Below are positions 1-5,070 of a DNA stretch of 5,677 bases, in pieces (positions within the stretch are counted from its first letter, which is position 1; each line of letters begins with the position of its first letter). Below the pieces are notes generated by a model. That model was given only the letters and a program-made list of their open reading frames with translations. It had not been told where the DNA came from and ran no database searches. The translations under genes and the position numbers were made by a program. Source of the stretch: Oscillospiraceae bacterium (GTDB lineage Bacteria > Bacillota_A > Clostridia > Oscillospirales > Oscillospiraceae); contig JAFQPB010000055.1 in assembly GCA_017411905.1 (NCBI GenBank), forward strand, positions 1-5,677. Direction: 5' to 3'.

Positions 1-1
1 C

Positions 2-952
2 AGCACCTGTCCCCGCTCCACGGGCGCCTCCACCTGGTCGGGCAGCTTTACGGTGATGACCCGGGGGTCTGACTGCGCACCGGCACTTGTGTGCAGCGTT
101 TTGGACATCAATCCGAAAACGCTGGTGCTTACGGGGGATGCAAATATTTTGGTGCGGTATGCATCTACCGCAGAGTGCAGCTTAACACCTGTTCTCCAAA
201 AGGGGGCGCAGGTGAAAAGCACCGCCATTGAGGGCGTTTCCGGTGACTATCTTTTAGTAGAGAAAACGGAACAGGACAGCTACCGCTTCACACTCACCGA
301 CAGCCGCGGCTACACCGTGGGAGAGGAGGTAAAGGTGCCGCTTGTGCCCTATAAAAAGCCGACGGCCAATGCGGTCGCTGTCCGTCCCGACCCCACTGAC
401 GGCTCGGTGGAGCTGACGGTGCGGGGCATTTGCTATACCGGCTCCTTCGGTGCGCAGGACAACGAGCTGACGGTGGTTTGTACGCTCCCCGACGGCAGCG
501 AGGTCGCGGCTGTACCCACGCTTGGCGAGGACAGCTACATAGCCGTCTTTCACCTTTCCGGCTTCGACCACCGTAAGACCCATAAGCTGACCGTTACCGC
601 AGGCGATAAGCTCTATGCAGTCGATGCGGAAACAACAGTGCAAAAGGGCATCCCGGTGTTTCATTGGAAGGAGAATGGCTTTTTTGTCAATGTCCCGGTG
701 CAAATAAACGGTGTCCGTATGGCTGTGGCAGCACCAAAGGAAAATGCCATCCGCCTCTACGCCCCGGCAGGTATCTTTACAGCCGGCAGCGGGATATTCG
801 GCTTTGCCGACTTTAGCGGCTGGCAGGGGACAGGGGAGGTCACGGTGACTACGGAAGAAGACGGGGATATTACCCTCCGTCTGCCGGCGTATACCGGGAA
901 ATTACTACTCTTTTCCCCGGAAGAAATCGTAATAAGAGAGGAAGAACAATGA
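2..952 (+). CDS. Phage tail structural protein, DUF859-like, 3' part (5'-truncated)
   Basis: This frame is open from the first bases of the window and ends at TGA 950-952, giving 316 visible residues. The in-frame GTG at 53 and ATG at 56 have no ribosome site before them and lie inside continuous coding sequence, so the true start is upstream of the window. The visible part looks like a chain of beta-rich, Ig-like domains: short strands, many Val/Thr, a TDSRGYT motif (about nt 296-316) and a VPYKKPTANAV segment. Then comes a GIPVFHWKENGFFVNVPV motif (nt 647-700). A motif of the form G-I/V-P-V-F-x-W-x-x-x-x-F-x-x-N-V-P-V is typical near the C-terminus of DUF859-type minor structural proteins of siphophages of Gram-positive bacteria. 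The role is inferred as a virion component of the distal tail. The exact position in the tail cannot be read from the sequence. The stop overlaps the holin start as ATGA. Confidence 0.75.
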   Translation, partial: STCPRSTGASTWSGSFTVMTRGSDCAPALVCSVLDINPKTLVLTGDANILVRYASTAECSLTPVLQKGAQVKSTAIEGVSGDYLLVEKTEQDSYRFTLTDSRGYTVGEEVKVPLVPYKKPTANAVAVRPDPTDGSVELTVRGICYTGSFGAQDNELTVVCTLPDGSEVAAVPTLGEDSYIAVFHLSGFDHRKTHKLTVTAGDKLYAVDAETTVQKGIPVFHWKENGFFVNVPVQINGVRMAVAAPKENAIRLYAPAGIFTAGSGIFGFADFSGWQGTGEVTVTTEEDGDITLRLPAYTGKLLLFSPEEIVIREEEQ

Positions 953-1362
953 AACAAAAGCTATGTATTTTATCCGGCGTGCTGGGCGGCGGCCTTTCCC
1001 TTCTGTTTGGCCCTTGGACAAGCGATCTTAGCGCGCTGACGGTCTGTATGGCGGTGGATCTGCTCTCCGGTATGGCGGTGGCACTTTTCTTTCATAAAAG
1101 CAAAAAGACCGCCACGGGGGCGTACAGCTCCGCCTACGGCTTTAAGGGACTTTGCAAAAAGGCAATGCTCCTTTCCGTTGTGGCGGTGGGGCATCAGATG
1201 GATTTGGTGCTGTCGGCAGACTATATCCGCACCGCCCTGTGCGTGGGCTTTCTCAGTAACGAAGTGCTTTCCATCGCAGAAAATGCAGGCCTGATGGGCA
1301 TCCCGCTGCCAAGGGTCCTTACCCGGGCACTGGAGGTTCTTAACAGTAAGGAGGAACTATGA
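949..1362 (+). CDS. Phage holin, holin_4_1/TcdE-like family (PF05105-type)
   Basis: This is a 137-residue membrane protein, the usual size for the family of small holins related to TcdE. Four hydrophobic segments are visible at about residues 5-22, 28-48, 71-88 and 92-112. The second carries an Asp (VDLLSGM). The loop after segment 2 is Lys/Ser-rich and is followed by YGFKGLCKKA. The C-terminal signature EVLSIAENAGLMGIPLP (105-121) closely fits the conserved E-x-x-S-I-x-E-N...P-L-P block of this family. In phages these proteins form membrane lesions that let the endolysin reach the wall. The start is ATG 949 with a GAGAGGAAG ribosome site at 936-944, overlapping the upstream stop as ATGA. Its own TGA overlaps the BppU start in the same way. 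It lies within the tail module, separated from the endolysin by three genes. The family call is strong; timing and function in this phage are inferred. Confidence 0.9.
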   Translation: MKQKLCILSGVLGGGLSLLFGPWTSDLSALTVCMAVDLLSGMAVALFFHKSKKTATGAYSSAYGFKGLCKKAMLLSVVAVGHQMDLVLSADYIRTALCVGFLSNEVLSIAENAGLMGIPLPRVLTRALEVLNSKEEL

Positions 1363-3080
1363 ACGTAATTAAAAAACTCACGATCGACCTATACCGCCGG
1401 GGCGTTCCCCAAAGACTGGAGCTTATTAGGGGTGACAGCGCGGTATCGCTGGAAATTGCGCTTATGTGTGACGGTGCGCCTTGGGAAATTCCCCAAAATG
1501 CCAATGTGCTGCTGCGCTACCGAAATGGGCAGGCGGGCGGCGAATATGATACGCTCCCCAATGGCACCGCCGCCTACAGCTTTACCGGAAGCGTCCTGAC
1601 GGTACAGTTAGCCCCGGCGGTCTGCTCTATGGTGGGAGACACGGACTTTCAGGTGGTCATTTATGAGGGCACAGACCAAAAATCCACCCTGCGCATCCCC
1701 CTTTTCGTACAGGGCGAGGTGTCGGGAAGCGTGGAGCCGGAGAGCTACACAAACCTTACCCAGTGGCTGCTGCAATACGGCGGCAGCGGTGGTGGCACAT
1801 TACTGCCCGATGAGCTGAACGCCCTCCAAAGCCAAGTGGGGCTTCTGCAGGCCAATAAAGCCGATGAGGTGATTCCCATCGAAATGGAGGCACCGCTGGT
1901 ACAGGACTGGTTTATCCGCTATGAGGACGGCCAGCAGCAGGCAGTCTCCGGGGAGCGTTGTACGGATTTTATTCCCGTAACGCCGGGCATCGGCCTTTTG
2001 CGGGGCGAAAAGCTGCTGCTGCAGGGCCGCCGGGCATTGTGCTTTTACGACTGCGATAAAAATTTCCTGCGCTGTGGGAAAACAGGCAGTGCAGATACGA
2101 TAGTGGAGCTGGAGGTGCCGGCAAATGCTGCCTATTTCCGCACCTCTGTCAGCCCCACCGAAAGCCCGGTCTTTTCCTATGTGCAGATTATAAAAAAGCA
2201 ATTTACGGACGTAAACGCCAGAATCGATGCAGGAAATGCCCATATGGATGCCACGCAAGCATCATGGATAGAGCGCATCCATCCCCAAACGCCGCCTATC
2301 GACCTGACTGACAAGATGATAGACGGCCACTTTATCCGTTCAAGCGGCACCGAGGGTACCCAAGAGGGAGAAAGGTGTACCGACTTTGTGCCTGTGACCG
2401 GGGGCTATGGTGTGCATTTTACAGGTCTGTGTCTGGTCTCTGCCCGGGCAGTGTGTGTCTACGATGAAAATAAGAATTTTATAAAATGTCTTCGCTCCGG
2501 CACCGACCAGACGGACATCACCCTGAATATCCCTGCGGGTGCTGCCTATTTCCGTGCCAGTATACAGCCCAGCGGTGTACCCACCGCCAATTATACGGAC
2601 ATTTTGGGCACGGTGGAAAAGCGGCGAATCGATAGGGAAGATGCCCTTATGACCTATATTGGTACCATTTCGCCCTTGTCTGTGTCCCCGGATCTGTCGC
2701 AGTATCTCATCTACGACCAGTTCATTCGCGGTGACGGCACGGCAGGCAGCCAATCGGGAGAACGTTGTACGGATTTTGTACCGGTACAGGGCGGCTACAG
2801 CCTCTCTTTTGGGAATTTGCTGCTGCAAAATAACCGGGCATTTGTGGCCTACGATGAAAACAAGGAGAAAATTGCCACCCTGCTGACCCAAAGCAATCAG
2901 ACGGATGTGACCCTCACAATGCCGGAAAATGCTGCGTATTTCCGTACCAGCGTTCAGCCTGATAAAGTGCCCCATTGCAGCTATCTGCCGCTGCTCCATC
3001 AGGTGGAGGAACGGCTCTGTGCCCGACTCAGCGCATTGGAAAATTTGCCGGTCTATAACGGGGAGGTGGAGGCGGTATGA
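1359..3080 (+). CDS. BppU-family phage upper baseplate protein with three tandem C-terminal modules
   Basis: This is a 573-residue protein. Residues 1-125 resemble the BppU N-terminal domain (PF10651-type): MNVIKKLTIDLYRRGV, a RGDSAVSLEIAL strand, NANVLLRYRNG, then DFQVVIYEG and LRIPLFVQG. In lactococcal phage baseplates this domain attaches the receptor-binding complex to the tail. A Gly-rich hinge (141-146, GGSGGG) and a short Leu/Gln-rich helical stretch (150-168) follow. Next come three related modules at about 181-276, 321-416 and 451-546. Each has (W/H/Q)FIR, then SGERCTDF(I/V)PV or its variant, an aromatic YD-x-(D/N)K strand, and a conserved AAYFR(T/A)S block. Helical, charged linkers separate them (277-320 and 417-450). 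The modules are probably beta-sandwich carbohydrate-binding or adapter domains, an inference from pattern only. The ATG at 1359 follows AAGGAGG (1348-1354) and overlaps the holin stop. The TGA overlaps the next ATG. Confidence 0.85.
   Translation: MNVIKKLTIDLYRRGVPQRLELIRGDSAVSLEIALMCDGAPWEIPQNANVLLRYRNGQAGGEYDTLPNGTAAYSFTGSVLTVQLAPAVCSMVGDTDFQVVIYEGTDQKSTLRIPLFVQGEVSGSVEPESYTNLTQWLLQYGGSGGGTLLPDELNALQSQVGLLQANKADEVIPIEMEAPLVQDWFIRYEDGQQQAVSGERCTDFIPVTPGIGLLRGEKLLLQGRRALCFYDCDKNFLRCGKTGSADTIVELEVPANAAYFRTSVSPTESPVFSYVQIIKKQFTDVNARIDAGNAHMDATQASWIERIHPQTPPIDLTDKMIDGHFIRSSGTEGTQEGERCTDFVPVTGGYGVHFTGLCLVSARAVCVYDENKNFIKCLRSGTDQTDITLNIPAGAAYFRASIQPSGVPTANYTDILGTVEKRRIDREDALMTYIGTISPLSVSPDLSQYLIYDQFIRGDGTAGSQSGERCTDFVPVQGGYSLSFGNLLLQNNRAFVAYDENKEKIATLLTQSNQTDVTLTMPENAAYFRTSVQPDKVPHCSYLPLLHQVEERLCARLSALENLPVYNGEVEAV
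1899..2186 (+). repeat. BppU C-terminal module, copy 1
   Basis: This is protein-level tandem repeat unit 1, residues 181-276 of the baseplate protein. Landmarks are WFIR at 184-187, GERCTDFIPV at 198-207, YDCDKNF at 230-236 and NAAYFRTSVSP at 256-266. It shares the 15-base string CGTTGTACGGATTTT with copy 3, so duplication is still visible in the DNA. It is the most diverged copy between the two anchor motifs and carries extra cysteines (228, 232, 239). Confidence 0.8.
2319..2606 (+). repeat. BppU C-terminal module, copy 2
   Basis: This is tandem unit 2, residues 321-416. Landmarks are HFIR at 324-327, GERCTDFVPVTGGY at 337-350, YDENKNF at 368-374 and AAYFRASIQPSGVP at 395-408. It pairs best with copy 3: both read FIR-x-x-GT-x-G-x-x-x-GERCTDFVPV-x-GGY and share YDENK. 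The phase between anchors is 140 residues from copy 1 to copy 2 and 130 residues from copy 2 to copy 3. The difference lies mostly in linker length. Confidence 0.8.
2709..2996 (+). repeat. BppU C-terminal module, copy 3
   Basis: This is tandem unit 3, residues 451-546. Landmarks are QFIR at 454-457, GERCTDFVPVQGGY at 467-480, YDENKEK at 498-504 and NAAYFRTSVQPDKVP at 524-538. It is followed by a short helical tail (about 546-573) that ends the protein. The central Cys of GERCTDF is kept in all three copies, which suggests a structural role in the fold. Confidence 0.8.
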
Positions 3081-3787
3081 GTGACCTGCATATCACCGTC
3101 AGCGGCACAAAGCGTCTGCTGACTGCCGGAAAGCGGCACGACCACAATATCGTCATCACCGCCGAAGGGAATTATTACGATACCTTTTGGGACGGTTACC
3201 AGGAAAAGGGCAACAGAACCCACTATGGCGGCGCATTTGCCGGTACAGCTTGGGATGACAGCAGCTTTCGCCCCAAATATGCAATAAAACCGGATATGGC
3301 GGATTATATGTTTGCTTTTTCCCAAATTACAGACCTGCCGGCAGCATTGGCAGCAGCAGGTATCACCCTTGATTTTAGCAATGCACAGGAGTGTACTTAC
3401 CTCTTCAGAACCGCAAATATACAGCGAACAGGCGTGCTTGACTGTTCGGGATGCAGGTCATTAAACAATCTGTTTTATAACGCCAAAAATCTGGAGACGG
3501 TCGATAAGCTGATTATCGCGAATGATATTGTTTCGTTTACCCAAAGTATGTTTTACCAATGCACTGCACTGAAAAATATCACCTTTGAGGGCGTTATGCC
3601 CTTTGCTGTATCCTTTGAATACAGCCCGCTGCTGACGGCGGCCTCGGTCAATTCCATTATTGGCGTATTAAAGGACTTAACGGGGCAGGCCGCCAAGACT
3701 CTCACATTCCACCCAGATGTGGGCAGTAACCTGACGGCTGCCCAAAAGGCCGCCATTACCGCCAAAAACTGGACACTGGTTTATTAA
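3077..3787 (+). CDS. Phage tail/receptor-binding protein with BspA-like leucine-rich repeats
   Basis: This is a 236-residue protein. Residues 1-30 form a short beta-rich N-terminus (ITVSGTKRLLTAG, HNIVITAEG), probably for attachment to the baseplate. Residues 31-85 include a YYDTFWDGYQ segment and aromatic residues typical of clostridial prophage fibre proteins. Residues about 86-175 contain irregular leucine-rich repeats of the BspA/LRR_5 kind (LPAALAAAGITLDFSNA, LDCSGCRSLNNLF, LETVDKLIIAND, ALKNITFEG). The C-terminus, SIIGVLKDLTGQAAKTLTFH then LTAAQKAAITAKNWTLVY, matches the end commonly seen on such phage LRR proteins. The role is inferred to be host surface recognition, from the fold and the position after BppU. 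The ATG at 3077 overlaps the BppU stop as ATGA, with GGAGGTG at 3062-3068. The stop is TAA 3785-3787. This is the only internal junction of the operon without overlap on its 3' side. Confidence 0.75.
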   Translation: MSDLHITVSGTKRLLTAGKRHDHNIVITAEGNYYDTFWDGYQEKGNRTHYGGAFAGTAWDDSSFRPKYAIKPDMADYMFAFSQITDLPAALAAAGITLDFSNAQECTYLFRTANIQRTGVLDCSGCRSLNNLFYNAKNLETVDKLIIANDIVSFTQSMFYQCTALKNITFEGVMPFAVSFEYSPLLTAASVNSIIGVLKDLTGQAAKTLTFHPDVGSNLTAAQKAAITAKNWTLVY

Positions 3788-3798
3788 ATGCACCCAAG

Positions 3799-3819
3799 GC
3801 CCCCTTGTGTAAAGGGGGC
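3799..3819 (+). repeat. Intergenic perfect hairpin, GCCCCCTT/AAGGGGGC
   Basis: An 8-bp perfect stem is formed by 3799-3806 and 3812-3819, with the 5-base loop GTGTA. It lies in the 64-base gap between the LRR gene and the small ORF, starting 12 bases after the TAA. No T tract follows (TGTGAGAATT), so it is not a standard intrinsic terminator. The string CCCCCTTGTGTAAAGGGGGCTGT resembles short dispersed palindromes seen in gut Clostridia genomes; that likeness is from memory. It could act as a transcript-stabilising or attenuating hairpin, or be a passive repeat insertion. Confidence 0.65.
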
Positions 3820-3838
3820 TGTGAGAATTACCAAACAC

Positions 3839-3845
3839 AAGGAGG
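3839..3845 (+). promoter_or_regulatory. Ribosome binding site of the 54-residue ORF
   Basis: AAGGAGG lies six bases upstream of ATG 3852. It is a full consensus site and the main evidence, with codon structure, that the short ORF is translated. It also shows that this gene can initiate on its own, unlike the ATGA-coupled genes around it. Confidence 0.8.
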
Positions 3846-3851
3846 AAATTT

Positions 3852-4016
3852 ATGAAAAAAGAAACCCTGACCCAAATCATCCTTACCGCAGAGGATGGAA
3901 AGTACTTATCTAACGGCGAAACCTACGGCAAAACCGTGGTACTGCCCTTAGATGCAGACATAAGCATATGGAAAGAAGTGGAAGAAAAAGACCTTCCCAA
4001 GGAGGAGAGCCTATGA
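3852..4016 (+). CDS. Small phage protein of unknown function (54 aa)
   Basis: ATG 3852 to TGA 4014-4016 gives a 54-residue acidic protein starting MKKETLTQIILTAEDGKYLS. It continues with NGETYGKTVVLP and a tryptophan-containing ISIWKEVEE stretch, and ends in DLPKEESL. Short proteins of the form T-A-(D/E)-(E/D)-GKYL-(T/S)-(D/N)G-(E/K)-TY-x-K-x-V-x-L...W-x-E-(I/V) recur beside tail-fibre and lysis genes of Clostridia prophages. I know no function for them. There is no signal peptide or membrane segment. A consensus ribosome site precedes it, and its stop overlaps the endolysin start as ATGA, so it probably couples endolysin translation. Given its place it may be a virion-associated protein or a lysis accessory, but nothing in the sequence decides this. 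Confidence 0.8.
   Translation: MKKETLTQIILTAEDGKYLSNGETYGKTVVLPLDADISIWKEVEEKDLPKEESL
3999..4005 (+). promoter_or_regulatory. Ribosome binding site deciding the endolysin start
   Basis: AAGGAGG ends seven bases before ATG 4013. The endolysin frame is also open upstream, with an earlier in-frame ATG at 3968. That ATG has no Shine-Dalgarno site near it, and the extra 15 codons would lie wholly inside the small ORF. The ATGA overlap at 4013-4016 matches the other junctions of the operon, so 4013 is the better start. Confidence 0.85.
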
Positions 4017-4867
4017 CAGCAGCCATTGCGGTAGTAACCGCTGCCGGAAGCTTCCTCGGTTGCAGCGAAAAGAACGGCAGCCATAAGGAGATCATCGACC
4101 TGTATAACAGCCAAAGCCCATTGCCCCGGGGCTACGCGGTAAAATACACCGACCCTTGGTGCGCGGCCTTCGTGTCGGCTGTGGGTATCTATATGGGCCT
4201 TTCCCACATTTTGCTGCCGGAGTGCGGCGTGGGGGATATGGTAAAGCTTTATAAGGCCAAAAACCGCTTCCGCACCAAGGACTACACCCCCAAAATGGGC
4301 GATCTTATCGTCTACGACTGGGGCGGTGACGGGAAAGGCGACCACGTCGGCATTGTGGAGCAGTGCTTCAGCGGAAGGATCACCGCCATCGAGGGCAATT
4401 ATAAGGACGCAGTAGGCCGCCGGGAGGTAAGCACCGCCAGTAAATCCATCCTCGGCTACTGCCTGCCGGATTATGAATCCCTTTCCGGGAAAATCGACAG
4501 CGTGCAGAAGCTGCAGCATTACTTGAATTTTAATTATGCCGCAAGGCTTACCGTAGACGGTATTGCAGGTTCAAACACAAAAAAAGCTCTGCTTGCGGCC
4601 TTGCAAACAGAGTGGAAAATTGACCCGGACGGTATTTTCGGCCCCAAAACCGAGCGGGCAGCCAACAAAAATGTGGTAGGGCGGGGCTGCTGCGGTGAGA
4701 CGGTAAGGCTGCTTCAAATGCTCCTCATCTGCGCCGGCTACAAGCTCACCGCTGACGGCATTTTCGGCAGTAAAACAGAAAATGCCCTGCGCACCTATCA
4801 GAAGAAAACCGCTCTCGCCCCCGACGGTTTAGCCGGGAAAAACACATTTAAGAAGTTGTGCAGCTAA
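4013..4867 (+). CDS. Endolysin: CHAP-domain peptidoglycan hydrolase with C-terminal peptidoglycan-binding repeats
   Basis: This is a 284-residue protein starting at ATG 4013 (see the ribosome site entry). Residues about 40-155 form a CHAP (NlpC/P60-like cysteine amidase/endopeptidase) domain. The likely catalytic Cys50 is in DPWCAAFVSA and His111 in GDHVGIVE, with the third residue in IEGN (Glu127 or Asn129). MGDLIVYDWGGDG precedes the His, as usual in the family. Residues about 162-218 and 226-284 contain PG_binding_1-like repeats: QKLQHYLNF...LTVDGIAGSNTKKAL, IDPDGIFGPKTERAA, VRLLQMLLICAGYKLTADGIFGSKTENAL and LAPDGLAGKNTFKKL. It should cut peptide bonds or amide links of host peptidoglycan once the holin opens the membrane. 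No signal peptide is evident (the N-terminus is only mildly hydrophobic), which agrees with holin-dependent release. It is the last gene of the operon. The bond specificity (amidase or endopeptidase) cannot be read from sequence. Confidence 0.9.
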   Translation: MTAAIAVVTAAGSFLGCSEKNGSHKEIIDLYNSQSPLPRGYAVKYTDPWCAAFVSAVGIYMGLSHILLPECGVGDMVKLYKAKNRFRTKDYTPKMGDLIVYDWGGDGKGDHVGIVEQCFSGRITAIEGNYKDAVGRREVSTASKSILGYCLPDYESLSGKIDSVQKLQHYLNFNYAARLTVDGIAGSNTKKALLAALQTEWKIDPDGIFGPKTERAANKNVVGRGCCGETVRLLQMLLICAGYKLTADGIFGSKTENALRTYQKKTALAPDGLAGKNTFKKLCS

Positions 4868-4871
4868 AAAT

Positions 4872-4919
4872 GTAGGGGCGGCGTTTCGCCACCCGCGGGA
4901 CGGGGAACCCGTCCCCTAC
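4872..4919. repeat. GTAGGGG-type palindromic repeat, copy A
   Basis: The element is bounded by the inverted ends GTAGGGG (4872-4878) and CCCCTAC (4913-4919). It holds two inner hairpins: GGCG-TTT-CGCC (4880-4890) and an 8-bp GGGACGGG/CCCGTCCC stem with loop GAA (4897-4915). A self-complementary CCCGCGGG lies at 4892-4899. It starts four bases after the endolysin stop. It resembles dispersed non-coding palindromes of gut Clostridia (from memory), and is MITE/REP-like with no coding content. Confidence 0.75.
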
Positions 4920-4940
4920 GGGGTATGGTCAAAGGCGGCT

Positions 4941-4984
4941 GTAGGGGCGGATGCCTACATCCGCCCGCGGGTGAACGCCCCTAC
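4941..4984. repeat. GTAGGGG-type palindromic repeat, copy B
   Basis: The inverted ends GTAGGGGCG (4941-4949) and CGCCCCTAC (4976-4984) are perfect over 9 bases. Inside is a 9-bp stem, GGGCGGATG/CATCCGCCC (4945-4953 with 4958-4966), with loop CCTA. It shares with copy A the ends, the CCCGCGGG core (4964-4971) and the CCCCTACGG exit, but the inner hairpin sequence differs. Copies A and B lie in the same orientation, 21 bases apart. Confidence 0.75.
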
Positions 4985-4990
4985 GGTGGT

Positions 4991-5033
4991 GTACGGGGTG
5001 CGGTGAGGCGGGTCATCGAGGGCGCCGACCCCG
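4991..5033. repeat. Related GC-rich hairpin, possible degenerate third repeat copy
   Basis: CGGGGT (4994-4999) pairs with ACCCCG (5028-5033), and GGGTC (5010-5014) pairs with GACCC (5027-5031) inside it. Read on the minus strand it begins GGGGTCGGCGCCCTCG, as a GTAGGGG-type element would after loss of its first bases, and it ends GTAC instead of a clean CCCCTAC. It abuts the terminator stem. Its membership of the same family is an inference from composition and layout. Confidence 0.45.
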
Positions 5034-5034
5034 A

Positions 5035-5063
5035 AAAAGCCGGTGCATCGAGCACCGGCTTTT
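5035..5063. terminator. Bidirectional intrinsic terminator between convergent genes
   Basis: A 12-bp perfect stem is formed by AAAAGCCGGTGC (5035-5046) and GCACCGGCTTTT (5052-5063), with the 5-base loop ATCGA. On the plus strand it is followed by a four-T run, ending the tail/lysis operon. On the minus strand the complement of 5034-5038 gives five Ts, ending the mutase transcript seven bases past its TGA. GC-rich stems with T tracts on both strands are typical of shared terminators between convergent genes. The stronger T run and the close spacing suggest it belongs originally to the mutase gene. Confidence 0.9.
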
Positions 5064-5070
5064 GTTACCA

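Noticed and set aside
254..703. Minus-strand open frame of 149 codons
   Set aside because: It lies opposite the DUF859-like tail protein, with composition typical of a mirrored frame and no start signals.
1899..2996. Diversity-generating retroelement target repeats in the BppU gene
   Set aside because: The copies differ at all codon positions and by linker length, not at adenines of one template. No reverse transcriptase or template repeat is present in the window.
2340..2999. Minus-strand open frame of 219 codons
   Set aside because: It is antisense to the BppU modules 2 and 3, without a ribosome site. Its apparent internal repeats mirror the sense-strand duplication.
3799..3819. Hairpin after the LRR gene as an intrinsic terminator
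   Set aside because: The stem is followed by TGTGAGAATT with no T tract, and the small ORF and endolysin downstream have no visible promoter of their own, so a full stop here is unlikely.
949..4016. TGA reassigned as a sense codon in this genome
   Set aside because: TGA is the stop in ATGA overlaps at 952, 1362, 3080 and 4016, where the upstream proteins end at sensible C-termini and the downstream genes start with good ribosome sites.
3923..4519. Minus-strand open frame of 198 codons
   Set aside because: It is antisense to the small ORF and the CHAP domain, whose catalytic motifs are clear on the plus strand. It has no motif or ribosome site.
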